Shown here piece by piece: positions 1 to 8,700 of a DNA stretch of 50,268 nt. This stretch comes from a virus. Positions within the stretch are counted from its first letter, which is position 1, and every line of letters starts with the position of its first letter. A program made the position numbers and the translations under genes. A model generated the notes under the pieces. It ran no database searches. It had not been told where the DNA came from and saw nothing but the letters and a program-made list of their open reading frames with translations. The stretch covers positions 1 to 50,268 of IMG/VR virus record IMGVR_UViG_3300009000_000007; one strand, written 5' to 3'.

Positions 1-708
1 ACCGACGCTGTTACTCTCCAGCTGCAGTTCGGTAACCTCGCTACCCGTGCTTACCCAGAACTGATTGCTCGCCACAACGAGCTCGGTCTGATTCAGCACG
101 CTCGTGAGGCAGAGCAGTACCTGCTTGGCAAGATTGCCGCTGGCTCGACAGCCGTTACCACCACAAGCCTCATTGGCTTCGGTCGTGACATGCTCGTCCA
201 GATGGGTCGTGCCGCTTCTGCGTACCGCTCCCGTCACCGTCTTGAGGCCGACGCTCCGCTTCGTGCCATCCTCCCCTCGTGGGTCAAGGATGCCATGGCT
301 GCGGACCTCGCTCTCTCGATGCCCGGTGACAGCACACTCAACGCCTACGCCGAGATTGAGGGCTACATGGCAGCTCGTGGAGTTGTCGTCAGCTACTCAC
401 TCGACCAGAACGTGGCAGCTGCCCAGAGCGCTGGTGCCCTCAACGAGTTTGCTGACTCGTTCGTGTGGTACCTCTTCGCTGAGGGTACCTTCCTGTTCCT
501 CGACGGCGGCACACTGGACCTCGGAATCATCCGTGACTCCAGCCTTGTTGGTACCAACGACTACAAGATGTTCGTTGAGACCTTCGAGGGTGTTGCCAAG
601 GTCGGCATTGAGGGCCTCGCAATCACCAGCACCATCAGCGTGAACGGTGTGGCTGCTGCCCTGCGTGACACCACAGGTGGCGCAACCGCAGCGGCTATCG
701 AGTACTAA
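1..708 (+). CDS. Major capsid protein, HK97-type (5' partial)
   Basis: The reading frame is open from the first base of the window to the TAA ending at 708, so 235 C-terminal residues are visible and the N-terminus is missing. The end of the protein, with NDYKMFVETFEGVAKVG followed by a hydrophobic beta stretch, resembles the C-terminal part of actinophage major capsid proteins of the HK97 fold. Two internal methionines could be mistaken for starts, but the open upstream frame (TDAVTLQLQFGNLATRAYPE) continues the same protein. It would form the icosahedral shell. It lies directly upstream of another structural gene and of tail genes, as expected in a late operon. The family call rests on sequence style and position, not a database search. 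Confidence 0.7.
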   Translation, partial: TDAVTLQLQFGNLATRAYPELIARHNELGLIQHAREAEQYLLGKIAAGSTAVTTTSLIGFGRDMLVQMGRAASAYRSRHRLEADAPLRAILPSWVKDAMAADLALSMPGDSTLNAYAEIEGYMAARGVVVSYSLDQNVAAAQSAGALNEFADSFVWYLFAEGTFLFLDGGTLDLGIIRDSSLVGTNDYKMFVETFEGVAKVGIEGLAITSTISVNGVAAALRDTTGGATAAAIEY

Positions 709-770
709 GCCGATAACCACTAATCAGTTCACACCGGGCGACGTTCAGAAAGCTAAAGGAGAGTAAGAAC

Positions 771-1688
771 ATGGCAAAATTCCAAGGAGTCTTTCCTGCG
801 AATGAGTTAGTTCCAGCTCCCTGCGGTCTACTGAGCGTCGCCCGGGTGACTGAGCACACAGCCCGTGACTATGACGAGCGTTGGGTTCGAGGTCTTGACC
901 AAGAGTTCGACTCAATGCCGTCATACGTCCGGCTGCTCACCGTTAATGACGCAACAGTCACTGACGGTGAACTCACCGACAATCAGGCAGACGACCGCTA
1001 CCTGCGGTACGTGCCGTTTTACATTGACGTTGAGGACTTTGCTTCGACCTTCAGCCTTCCGGGGCAGGACCGGTTTGAGCGAGTCAAGAAAGAGCTTAAA
1101 GCAGTAACCCAAAAGGCCGTCGAGTACGAGTTCTGGACAGGTTCTGCTGCCCGGGGTGTTGTGAGCGCTGGTCCGCCGATTGACTATGACGCTGGTGAGA
1201 ACAACATGTATCTCACCAAGACAGGTGCTTCAACAATTCCTCAATCAGGAGCATTTGCACCGCAGATTGCTCTGATGTATCTAGAAGAGGCGATTTCAGA
1301 TTCTCCAACAGGAGAGAACGCAGTCATCCACATGACTCGTGACGTTGCCTCGATTTTGGGTTCCCGTCTCGTCTACAAAAAGGGCGAAGACGGAAAGCCC
1401 GGTCGGGCAATGACCCGCTTGGGCACCGAAGTTGTTATTGGTTCCGGGTACACCGGTACAGGACCTGTTGGTGACCAGAACGCTGCTGCGTCTGCTACCA
1501 ACAAGTGGATTTACGCCACAAGCAAGGTTGACGTTCACCTCGGCAAGATTGAGGTCGTAAACGAAGACTTGGCTCAGGGCGCAGATGTTACAATAAACAA
1601 CATGAGGATTAAGGCGTACCGGCCTGCCGCTGTGTACTCCGACCCCTCAATGCATTACGCAATGCGAGTGACACTCCCGACATCATAA
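771..1688 (+). CDS. Putative capsid-associated structural protein
   Basis: This 305-residue protein starts at an ATG preceded by a strong AAAGGAGAG site. It lies between the major capsid and major tail genes. No signal peptide or membrane segment is visible. The central stretch (AVIHMTRDVASILGSRLV, then LGTEVVIGSGYTGTGP, then a KWIYATSKVDVHLG strand) has the order of elements seen in the P-domain half of HK97-like capsid and related actinophage structural proteins, where a conserved helix is followed by a loop and a strand. It may be a second capsid-like protein, a minor capsid protein or a decoration protein. I do not recognise a specific family. The structural role is inferred mainly from position and general sequence character. 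Confidence 0.5.
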   Translation: MAKFQGVFPANELVPAPCGLLSVARVTEHTARDYDERWVRGLDQEFDSMPSYVRLLTVNDATVTDGELTDNQADDRYLRYVPFYIDVEDFASTFSLPGQDRFERVKKELKAVTQKAVEYEFWTGSAARGVVSAGPPIDYDAGENNMYLTKTGASTIPQSGAFAPQIALMYLEEAISDSPTGENAVIHMTRDVASILGSRLVYKKGEDGKPGRAMTRLGTEVVIGSGYTGTGPVGDQNAAASATNKWIYATSKVDVHLGKIEVVNEDLAQGADVTINNMRIKAYRPAAVYSDPSMHYAMRVTLPTS

Positions 1689-1728
1689 CGACTAAGCCTA
1701 AGTAATAACTTTTAAGGAGCACACTGGA

Positions 1729-2778
1729 ATGGCTACACAAGACTATGCGGCTAGCGTCCAAGGTGTGGCGATTCGAGTCACTCGACTGGACGCCGCTGGT
1801 AACCTCCTCAACGGAGCAGGGGACAGCTACACCACCTCGGCATTTTTGCGAGCCTCATTTACCCCCGAATATGAAGAGGGTGACGAAATCGTTGAGAAGT
1901 CTGCGGACGGCACAATCTGTGTCTCCTACAAGGCTCCTGACACCCTCAAGCGAATCACAATGGAGATTGCGATTTGCGAGCCCGACCCCGAACTGACAGC
2001 TCTTATGTCAGGTGGTCTGTTGCTTCGCAAGAACTTCGGTTCATTCGCTTCGCCAGACAACAAGAGCGTTGGTTGGGCTTCCCCCGGCGTTGGTGACGAC
2101 CCCTCCGGTAACGGTGTGTCGATTGAGGTTTGGTCCTTTGCTGTCAAGGACGGCAAGCGGGACACCACACTCCCATACTTCTACTGGGTCTTCCCCTACG
2201 CACGCCTCCGCCAGAGCGGTGACCGTGTGATTGAGAACGGCCTCCTCGCCAACACCTTCGAAGGCTACGGCCTCGGGAACGTTCAGTTCCAGAGCGGCCT
2301 CGACGGACGCTGGGAGTACCCCGTTGGTGCAGAGCGCCCCTACAGCTACGCCCGTGCAACATGGGCTCCTGAGGGCCTCAAGGGCTTCTACCGCTGGTTC
2401 GATGTTGCTAGCAACACCGTGACCAACAAGTCCATCACCTCGGAGGTCGGCACAGTGACCACTGGCACAGCCCACGGGTTTGAGGTCGGACAGTCAGTCA
2501 CCATCGCTGGTGTTGACGGCGACTTCAACGGAACCCACACAATCACAGCGGTGCCAAGCACCACCAGCTTCCGTGTCTCACTGACCGGTGCAGCTGACGT
2601 TGCTTCGACACCTGTCAGCCCAGCTGGTGACGTTGTTCGTAACCGTGGCTACCTCGCAGTCTCTGACTTCGAGAGCCAAGGCTCCACAGAGAACTACAAC
2701 GTTCCGGGTGCGGATGACTACAACCCCGACTTGGCGACTGACTTCATCATCGCCTCTTCGGAGGACCCCACTTCCTAA
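1729..2778 (+). CDS. Major tail (tube) protein with inserted FCCH-like beta module
   Basis: This 349-residue protein begins AIRVTRLDAAGNLLNGAGDS and continues with an acidic EYEEGDEIVEKSADGTICVSY stretch and a DPELTALMSGG segment. That is the usual N-terminal half of actinophage major tail proteins, which stack as hexameric rings around the tape measure. Residues about 228-300 hold one copy of a small beta module (HGFEVGQSVTIAGVDGDFNG, then THTITAVPSTTSFRV). The same module recurs in four other virion proteins here and probably projects from the tube surface. The final residues (about 305-349) look like a return to the tube domain. An aaggag site precedes the ATG. The gene comes before the neck genes rather than after them, an unusual order. 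Confidence 0.65.
   Translation: MATQDYAASVQGVAIRVTRLDAAGNLLNGAGDSYTTSAFLRASFTPEYEEGDEIVEKSADGTICVSYKAPDTLKRITMEIAICEPDPELTALMSGGLLLRKNFGSFASPDNKSVGWASPGVGDDPSGNGVSIEVWSFAVKDGKRDTTLPYFYWVFPYARLRQSGDRVIENGLLANTFEGYGLGNVQFQSGLDGRWEYPVGAERPYSYARATWAPEGLKGFYRWFDVASNTVTNKSITSEVGTVTTGTAHGFEVGQSVTIAGVDGDFNGTHTITAVPSTTSFRVSLTGAADVASTPVSPAGDVVRNRGYLAVSDFESQGSTENYNVPGADDYNPDLATDFIIASSEDPTS
2413..2628 (+). repeat. FCCH-like module, single copy in the tail tube gene
   Basis: Residues about 228-300 of the major tail protein match the module repeated in the distal tail, tail-tip and fibre proteins. The order is a hydrophobic strand with TVTTGTAHGF, then VGQSVTIAGV, then F-N-G-T, then ITAVPSTTSF. The copies are clearly related as protein but diverged as DNA, so they are not recent tandem duplications. 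Confidence 0.7.
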
Positions 2779-2785
2779 GTTAGAA

Positions 2786-2838
2786 GGGGCGGGCAGAGTG
2801 CCATGGGTGTTGCTTAGCGCTCAGGCCCTGCCCGCCCC
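2786..2838 (+). promoter_or_regulatory. Long GC-rich hairpin between tail tube and adaptor genes
   Basis: Eleven bases at 2786-2796 (ggggcgggcag) are the exact reverse complement of 2828-2838. The stem can extend outward through AGAAG/CTTCT across a small bulge. The 31-base loop can pair again (agtgc with gcgct, one G-U). It follows the major tail stop codon within a few bases. No T-run follows, so it is not a canonical intrinsic terminator. An attenuator, an mRNA-stabilising stem or an RNase processing site that keeps tail-tube expression above that of the downstream neck genes would fit. Confidence 0.6.
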
Positions 2839-2865
2839 AACTTCTATGTAGAGAGGCGAGACGTA

Positions 2866-4005
2866 ATGAGCAATCTGTGGGTAGACACTGATGACTTAGG
2901 TGTCTATGCGGATTCTGATTACGCTTACGAGGCGGTAAAGACTGCTTCTTACCTCCTCTGGGCCATGTCGGGCCGCAAGTTCTCGGGGACAACCCGAGTT
3001 ACGGAGCGTTACGTCTCTGCCTACGACCCCTATCTCCGCTCCGGGTCTTCTCGCCTCACCTACACGCCGCAACTTATTGATGGTCAGGTTGAGAACGTTG
3101 CTTCCGGAGGCTTCGGTCGTTACTCCAATAGAGATTTCCTTGGAGATGGAACGAATGCTCTAACTCGGGTTCGTCTCCGGGGTCGTAAGGTCGTCAAGAT
3201 TCACGCTCTCCGTGACCAAGACGGCAACGTCATCGACCCCGATACTTACTACCTTGCCGACCACTCAACGGTCTACGGCACTTCTAACGCTAGCTGGAGT
3301 GCGACAAACGTAGAGGTGACCTACACCTATGGAACACCTCCACCCACAGCCGGTAAGGCTGCTGCAAGGCTTCTAGCGACCGAACTAGTCAAGCTTTACG
3401 AAGGTGACGAAGAGTGCGGTCTGCCTCAGCGTGTGACATCTGTGGTTCGTCAAGGTGTTACATACACCATTCTCGACAACCAAGACTTTGTTGACGAACT
3501 GCGTACAGGGATGTACGCCGTTGACCTCTTCCTCAAGACAGCCAACCCAGACAAGGCTCGTGCCCGCTCCCGGGTCTTCAGCCCCGACCAGCCTCGTGCT
3601 CGTCGCATTCAGGGTGAAAGCCCGGTCTTCGAGTTGAGTGCCTACGACCTCTACTTCAACACCGAGGGCGGCACCAACGTCTACTACCTCAGTGAGTTTG
3701 GTGGAGACTTCTTGCTCAACGATTCTGCGTGGGATGTCTACGCAGTCATCTCCAGCTACAACAACTCCAAAACTTTGACACTTGAAGGAGCTGCTGACCT
3801 AGACAGAACAGAAGAAACTATTCGACTAAGCGCAAGCTATTCGGACCTTCTTTCTGTTCTCGGCCCTCGGGACCCCGGAATCTTGGACTTGTATGCAACT
3901 CGTCCAAGTTTGGGTAACCCCTCGGTCAACGAGGTAATCCATATGCTGACCAGCAATGTGGTTTACCAACTCGGTGACAGGGTTACACCGATTGCAATTG
4001 TGTAA
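2866..4005 (+). CDS. Head-to-tail adaptor with extra C-terminal domain
   Basis: The first 250 or so residues match the pattern of actinophage head-tail adaptors. They begin with a helix containing ASYLLWAMSGRKFSG, then TERYV, a VEVTYTYGTPPPTAGKAAAR segment, and then LPQRVTSVVRQGVTYTILD and a RTGMYAVDLFL helix ending in NPDKARARSRVFSPD. These proteins sit under the portal and link it to the neck. The usual family length is about 200-260 residues, but this protein has 379. The extra ~120 residues at the C-terminus (FELSAYDLYFNTEGGTN onward) look beta-rich and are of unknown role. The start is ATG after gagaggcgagacgta. Confidence is good for the N-terminal part; the extension is unassigned. Confidence 0.6.
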   Translation: MSNLWVDTDDLGVYADSDYAYEAVKTASYLLWAMSGRKFSGTTRVTERYVSAYDPYLRSGSSRLTYTPQLIDGQVENVASGGFGRYSNRDFLGDGTNALTRVRLRGRKVVKIHALRDQDGNVIDPDTYYLADHSTVYGTSNASWSATNVEVTYTYGTPPPTAGKAAARLLATELVKLYEGDEECGLPQRVTSVVRQGVTYTILDNQDFVDELRTGMYAVDLFLKTANPDKARARSRVFSPDQPRARRIQGESPVFELSAYDLYFNTEGGTNVYYLSEFGGDFLLNDSAWDVYAVISSYNNSKTLTLEGAADLDRTEETIRLSASYSDLLSVLGPRDPGILDLYATRPSLGNPSVNEVIHMLTSNVVYQLGDRVTPIAIV

Positions 4006-4029
4006 TAAAGACGAGAGGAAATAAAAGAC

Positions 4030-4539
4030 ATGGCAACGTTCGCTGATGTATCAGGCGTAGATGACGGGGCAAAAAACCTCGCAAACTTTCTTCAGGATGT
4101 TCTAGACCGAGTTGTCAACACTTACGACTCCTACTCCATGCCGCTTCCTTCAAAGCGGTACTGGAACCTTGCCCCGCCTGCGGTTGATTGCGAACAGCTA
4201 GTTGTCTCTCTTATTCAGATGTACATTGGCGCTCCCGGCGATGAAGCCACAGAGCCTCGCCGTTGCCACGACCCCCGTAGCGCAACACTCAACATCACGG
4301 TTTCTCGTGCCGTCCCCATTGTTGGACAGAACGGTCAGCCCCCAAGCGCAGAAAACATCGAAAAAGGCGCAACAGTCTCCGCTTACGACGCATGGATTTT
4401 GATGGAAAGCGTTCAGCAGTTTGATTCATGGGCCGGTAATGGGGCATTTGGTTTGGGAGTTATTGCCACGGTTGATGTTGAGGGCCCAGAAGGCGGATTC
4501 CAAAACACTCGAATGACCATCACAATGGCGGTTCCGTAA
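4030..4539 (+). CDS. Putative tail terminator / neck protein
   Basis: This 169-residue protein starts with ATG after a gagaggaaataaaag leader. Its features are a helical N-terminus (LANFLQDVLDRVVNTYDSY), an LPSKRYWNLAPPAVDCEQLV segment with a short loop, and a beta-rich second half ending in RMTITMAVP. Actinophage tail terminators and other neck proteins have this general pattern, with an N-terminal helix, a DCEQL strand, a Cys-containing R-R-C-H-D segment and an R-A-V-P strand. The gene lies between the adaptor and the gp10-like neck gene and its stop overlaps the next start by one base (TAATG), showing translational coupling. It could equally be a head-closure protein; sequence alone does not separate these. 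Confidence 0.45.
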   Translation: MATFADVSGVDDGAKNLANFLQDVLDRVVNTYDSYSMPLPSKRYWNLAPPAVDCEQLVVSLIQMYIGAPGDEATEPRRCHDPRSATLNITVSRAVPIVGQNGQPPSAENIEKGATVSAYDAWILMESVQQFDSWAGNGAFGLGVIATVDVEGPEGGFQNTRMTITMAVP

Positions 4540-4925
4540 TGGGAAACGTAATTTTTTATGAACCAGCTCTAGACCGATTTCTTCGTCAACCCGGTGGAAC
4601 AGTCGGGCGGTTTTTAAAGAGAAAAGGTTTGCTTGTTAAAGCAGCCGCAAAGCGTCAAGTTGGCGTGCAGACAGGGGCTTTGAGAGCCTCCATCCACATG
4701 CGTCACTTCCGTGACCCCCGGGGTCAGTATGTAAAAATCGGGTCTTCCTTGCCCTACGCAAGGATGCACCACGAGGGGACTCGGCCTCACCTTATTAGGC
4801 CGACTAACCCGGGTGGTGTTCTGAGGTTCCAAACTAAGGGACAACTAGTGATTACACACCTAGTCCGGCACCCCGGAACTAAGCCAAATCGCTACCTTAG
4901 TGACAACCTCAGATTGATAAAATAA
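4539..4925 (+). CDS. HK97 gp10-like neck / tail-completion protein
   Basis: This small basic protein of 128 residues contains KAAAKRQVGVQTGALRASIH followed by YVKIGSSLPYARMHHEGTRP and HLIRPTNPGGVLRFQ. That is the hallmark layout of HK97-gp10-like proteins: a V-x-T-G-x-L-x-x-S-I segment, then a Y-A-x-x-x-H-x-G-T segment, then a short beta hairpin. Members act in the neck of siphoviruses, joining the completed head to the tail. Start and upstream stop overlap by one base. The protein ends with a basic HPGTKPNRYLSDNLRLIK, as is common at the end of this family. Assignment is fairly secure from motif order and neighbours. Confidence 0.65.
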   Translation: MGNVIFYEPALDRFLRQPGGTVGRFLKRKGLLVKAAAKRQVGVQTGALRASIHMRHFRDPRGQYVKIGSSLPYARMHHEGTRPHLIRPTNPGGVLRFQTKGQLVITHLVRHPGTKPNRYLSDNLRLIK

Positions 4926-4986
4926 CAAAGAAAAAATGAGCTTTTACAAACCCGTAAATGCTCAACGACACAGATAAGGAAGAAAG

Positions 4987-5343
4987 ATGACAAACCGATT
5001 CAAGGACTTCGGTGCCGGAGGAGACGGTGTTAATAAAGACCCGCTCTCTTTCAAGCTATATGACGAAGAGTTCCATTGTCGCCCAGCTATCCAAGGAAAA
5101 ACTCTTTTGGACATGGTTTCTGGTGCAGAAGAAGGGGAGCTTGGTTCAGGTGCAGCAAAGGTCATTAATGACTTTTTCTCCACCGTCTTGCTTGATGAGA
5201 GCTACGAGCGTTTTGACACTCTTCTTCAGGACCCAGAAAAGATTGTCACGGTTGAGACCCTTGGTGAAATCACCGCATGGCTCGTGGAGGAGTACACGGG
5301 CCGCCCTACGCAGCAGCCAGAGCCTTCCTTGAGTGGGCAATAG
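4987..5343 (+). CDS. Tail assembly chaperone (short, zero-frame product)
   Basis: A 118-residue acidic protein with ATG after aaggaagaaag. Its position just before the tape measure gene and its size fit the first of the two tail assembly chaperones made by siphoviruses (lambda gpG). These bind the tape measure protein and help tail tube proteins polymerise around it. The end runs TAWLVEEYTGRPTQQPEPSLSGQ and then TAG. The longer product is probably made by a -1 frameshift into the overlapping frame that is open from 5268. The acidic N-terminal half (DPLSFKLYDEEFHCRP) is typical of the family. Confidence 0.6.
   Translation: MTNRFKDFGAGGDGVNKDPLSFKLYDEEFHCRPAIQGKTLLDMVSGAEEGELGSGAAKVINDFFSTVLLDESYERFDTLLQDPEKIVTVETLGEITAWLVEEYTGRPTQQPEPSLSGQ
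5268..5343 (+). other. Probable -1 programmed frameshift window
   Basis: The zero frame of the first chaperone and the -1 frame of the second overlap here. The -1 frame has stops at 5253-5255 and 5265-5267, so any shift must occur between 5268 and 5343. No perfect X-XXY-YYZ heptamer is present. The best single slip is C-CCT at 5304-5307, where a proline tRNA on CCT can re-pair with CCC. The inference rests mainly on the conserved chaperone arrangement of siphoviruses. Confidence 0.5.
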
Positions 5344-5753
5344 ACCTCTGGCCTTTTGTAAACGGTAAAGCCCTTATGAGCGGACTGAGATTGATGGAAA
5401 TGGAGGCAGAAGAGATGACAGATGTCTTGCACTATCTGTTTGAAGACGACCTCCTACATTCCACTCCAGAGCAAGCCGAAGCTCAGTCTCGGTCTAGGAC
5501 CGTGGTCTACGAGTCCCTTTATGGGAGGGCTTACAAGTACAAGATGAAGGGAACTTCTGGCTCTGGTAGCGGCAATTACCAGACATACGCAGACGGTTCT
5601 CATGTTCCATCTGATGGGTTCTATGGCGGTCAAGATGTGGATGAGTTTGACCCCACAGCGCAGATGGTTTCCAAACCCTACGTACCACCAACAGAGTTCA
5701 ACCCCGAAAGTCCTCTGCCATTCGGTAGAGACCTAGACGCACCGCTTAATTAA
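5277..5753 (+). CDS. Tail assembly chaperone extension (frameshift product)
   Basis: The frame encodes RAFLEWAIDLWPFVNGKALM, then MEMEAEEMTDVLHYLFEDDL and a Gly/Ser/Asp-rich tail. This resembles the C-terminal part of frameshifted tail chaperones (gpT part of lambda gpGT) in actinophages, where a helical V-L-H-Y-x-x-E-D segment binds the tape measure. The ATG at 5277 has no convincing ribosome-binding site and lies inside the upstream gene, so I read this frame as a -1 extension of the previous gene rather than a free-standing protein. The fused product would span 4987-5753, about 255 residues. The stop precedes the tape measure start by 25 bases. Confidence 0.6.
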   Translation: MARGGVHGPPYAAARAFLEWAIDLWPFVNGKALMSGLRLMEMEAEEMTDVLHYLFEDDLLHSTPEQAEAQSRSRTVVYESLYGRAYKYKMKGTSGSGSGNYQTYADGSHVPSDGFYGGQDVDEFDPTAQMVSKPYVPPTEFNPESPLPFGRDLDAPLN

Positions 5754-5778
5754 GACTTAGACAGGAGGTGATGGCACA

Positions 5779-8700
5779 GTGGCAGTTGTAGGTGAAGCGC
5801 ATGTAATTGTTCGTGCCATCACCAACCGTGTAAAGCCGGACATTGAGCGTGCGTTCTCTGGTATTGACCGAATCGGAGAGCGTGAGGGAGCAAGAATCTC
5901 TGACGCCTTCGACCGGGGGTTGAACTCTGGCGGTGGCGGTAGGGGAAGAATCTTCGGAGGCAAGTTTGCTGATGAAGCAGAGGCCGCTCGAAGAAAGTTC
6001 CAAAGACTTGTTCAAGTTGGTTACTTCCTCGGACCAGTCATTACCGGTCTTGTTGGGGCAATCGGCTCTTTAGGTGCTGGTCTTGTAACTCTCTCTACGA
6101 TTCTCAGTAGAGCGACCCCAGCGGCTATTGCTTTGGGTGGAGCCCTTGCGGCCCTAGCTCAGGGTGCTCTCACTGCTGTTCTGGCTTTTGGTGGAGTCGG
6201 GAAAGCCATTTCTGCGGGAAATAAAGCAACTGCATCTGGTGTAAACAACACAAGAGCGCTAGAGAGGGCTCAAAAACGTCTTGCTGAGGCTATAAAAGCT
6301 AAAGAAGATTTTGAAGCTGAAATCACTGACAGAAACATCGAGCGTCAGCGAAGACTTCAAGATGTAAATGATGCTCTTGCCGATGCGCAGATTAATCTTC
6401 AAAGAGTTGGCAGGAACTACCTGAGAGCGCAGAAGAGAAGTCTTGATGCGCAGGAAGCTGTTACAAAGGCCAGAGAAGACGCTAAAGAGGCAATTCAACA
6501 GCTTCGATTTGAACTTGAGGGCGGTGCTATTTCGGAGAAGAAAGCACGCCTTGAGTTTGAAAAGGCTCGTGACTCTCTCCAGCGTGTTCAGGACCTCCCA
6601 CCAAACTCTCGTGCTCGGCAGGAGGCAGAACTTGCTTTTGCCGAAGCAGAGCTCAACTTGCGCAAGGCCATTGACCGCAACCAAGACCTTAAGAAAGAAG
6701 AAGCTGCTGCCACAAAAGCAGGAGTAGAAGGCTCTAAAGCTGTCAGGGATGCTTCATACGCAGCTGCTGAAGCTAAGCAGGCAGAAGAAGACGCTCTTGT
6801 TGACCTGTCTAGAGAGCAGCGAGACTTTGAAAAGCTCACTATTGATACTGCTAAAGCACGTAAAGAGCTTTCGTATGGAGAGTTCAAGAAGCAGATTAAG
6901 GAAGAGCGCCAAGAGCTTAAAGATGCTATTAAAGAGGCCAGAAAAGACCTAGAAGACCTAAAGAACAATGCCGGTGGCGCTGCCTCTGCTTACCAAAAAG
7001 CCCTGCAAGAGCTGTCCCCCGAGGCCCGCAAATTTGTTGAGTTTATTGTTAGAAATAGGGACGAGTTCCTAAAACTTCGAAATGCTGCAGCAAAAGGACT
7101 ATTCCCCGGGCTAGAGGTAGCAATTCAAAAGCTTATAGACAAACTCTTCCCCGTTCTAATCCCCCTTCTAGAGGGAACCGGTGGTGCACTAGCCAATGTT
7201 GCCAACAAGATTGCAGATGTTGTTACAGAAGAGACAAACCTTGAGCGTCTTGAGAGAGTTTGGAAGACCGGAGACAAACTTATTGAGAACTTCGGCGGGG
7301 CTGTTGCAAACCTTATTGACCTGTTCTTAACTCTTCTCGACGCAGGTCGTCCAGTTATCGAAGAGTTTGGTCAGTGGATTGAGGACCTAACTGGCGGCTG
7401 GGCTAAAGATGCTGAAGGAAACTTCAGCACTATTCAAACAAGAATGGAAGAAGCCGCAACTATTGTTAAGCGGCTAGCCGGAATTTTTGGAACGCTGTTT
7501 GACGCTTTCGGGTCTATCGGAGAGTCTGTCGTAAATGGTGGAGCCCTAGACCGACTACTTACTTACTTCGAAGAAGCATCAAGCGATTTTGCCACCCTCA
7601 TGGAAAACATGAATGGTGATGGCTCTCTAGGTGAATACTTCCTCAAGGCAACAGAGAATGCCACCAAGGTTTTGGACCTCTTGGGCAACATTATTGGTGA
7701 GATTCTTAAACTTGGTGCAGGAGAAGGTGTAGGAAGTTTCATTGACAGTCTCAATGAGGCAGTTGACATCTTTGGTGAGATTGGCGAAGAAATTGATGGT
7801 GCACTGCCAGCTTTCGGAGATTTCATCGTTGAGTTTGCCAAAGTTATTAAGACATTCACTGAAAGCGGTTCTATCAAAACCTTCTTCGAGATTTTGACTG
7901 GCGGTCTAGAGGTAGTCAATAAAGTCTTTGGAAACGAGACAGTCAAGAAAATCTTCTTGTTTGTTGCTCCTATTTTTGCTGCTACTCGTGCTTTTGCCCT
8001 ATTCGGTAAAGTCGGATTCTTTGCTTTCAAGGTGTTTGCTGGTGGAATTTTATTCCCCCTGAGAGCAATGGATAAGCTGACAGCTGCTCTTCTAAAAGTC
8101 CCCGGTGCTGGCGGAAGACTTGTTGGGAGATTCAAAGCGTTTGGCAGTGCATTTAAAGGGGCAGCAGCTTCAATCCTAAAACCAATTGCAAAAGTATTGG
8201 GTAAGCTTAAGGGCTTCTTTGCAAAAATTTTGACCATTGTGGGTAAGTTCCTCCTTACCCTTGGCAGGCTCTTGATGGCTAACCCGTGGATTTTGCTTAT
8301 CGTTGCTTTGATTGCCATTGTCACGTTAGTTGTTATGAATTGGGACAAGATTAAGGAAATCGTTGGCAACGCAATGGCGTGGATTTCTGAAAAAGTCTCG
8401 GCGGTGTGGAACGCAATCGTAGAATTCTTCAAAACTGTTGGTGGAAAAATTATTGGTGCAATTGGCGACTTTGCTACGTCAGTTCTCGAATTCATCAATA
8501 AATACCACCCAATTATGGTGATATGGAGACTTATCTCTGAAAACTGGGAAGCGATTAAAACGTGGTTTGTTGAACTGCCCGGAAAAGTTTTAGATTTTAT
8601 TAAAGAATTCGGGGGTAAAGTCCTAGAGTTTATTAATAAGTATCACCCGGTTATGATTTTGTGGCGTCTCATTACAGAAAACTGGGACAAGATTAAGGGC

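Noticed and set aside
7563-8498. A 311-residue open frame on the minus strand within the tape measure gene
   Set aside because: It is the antisense shadow of a real coding region, has biased composition (Pro/Ser/Lys) and no ribosome-binding site.
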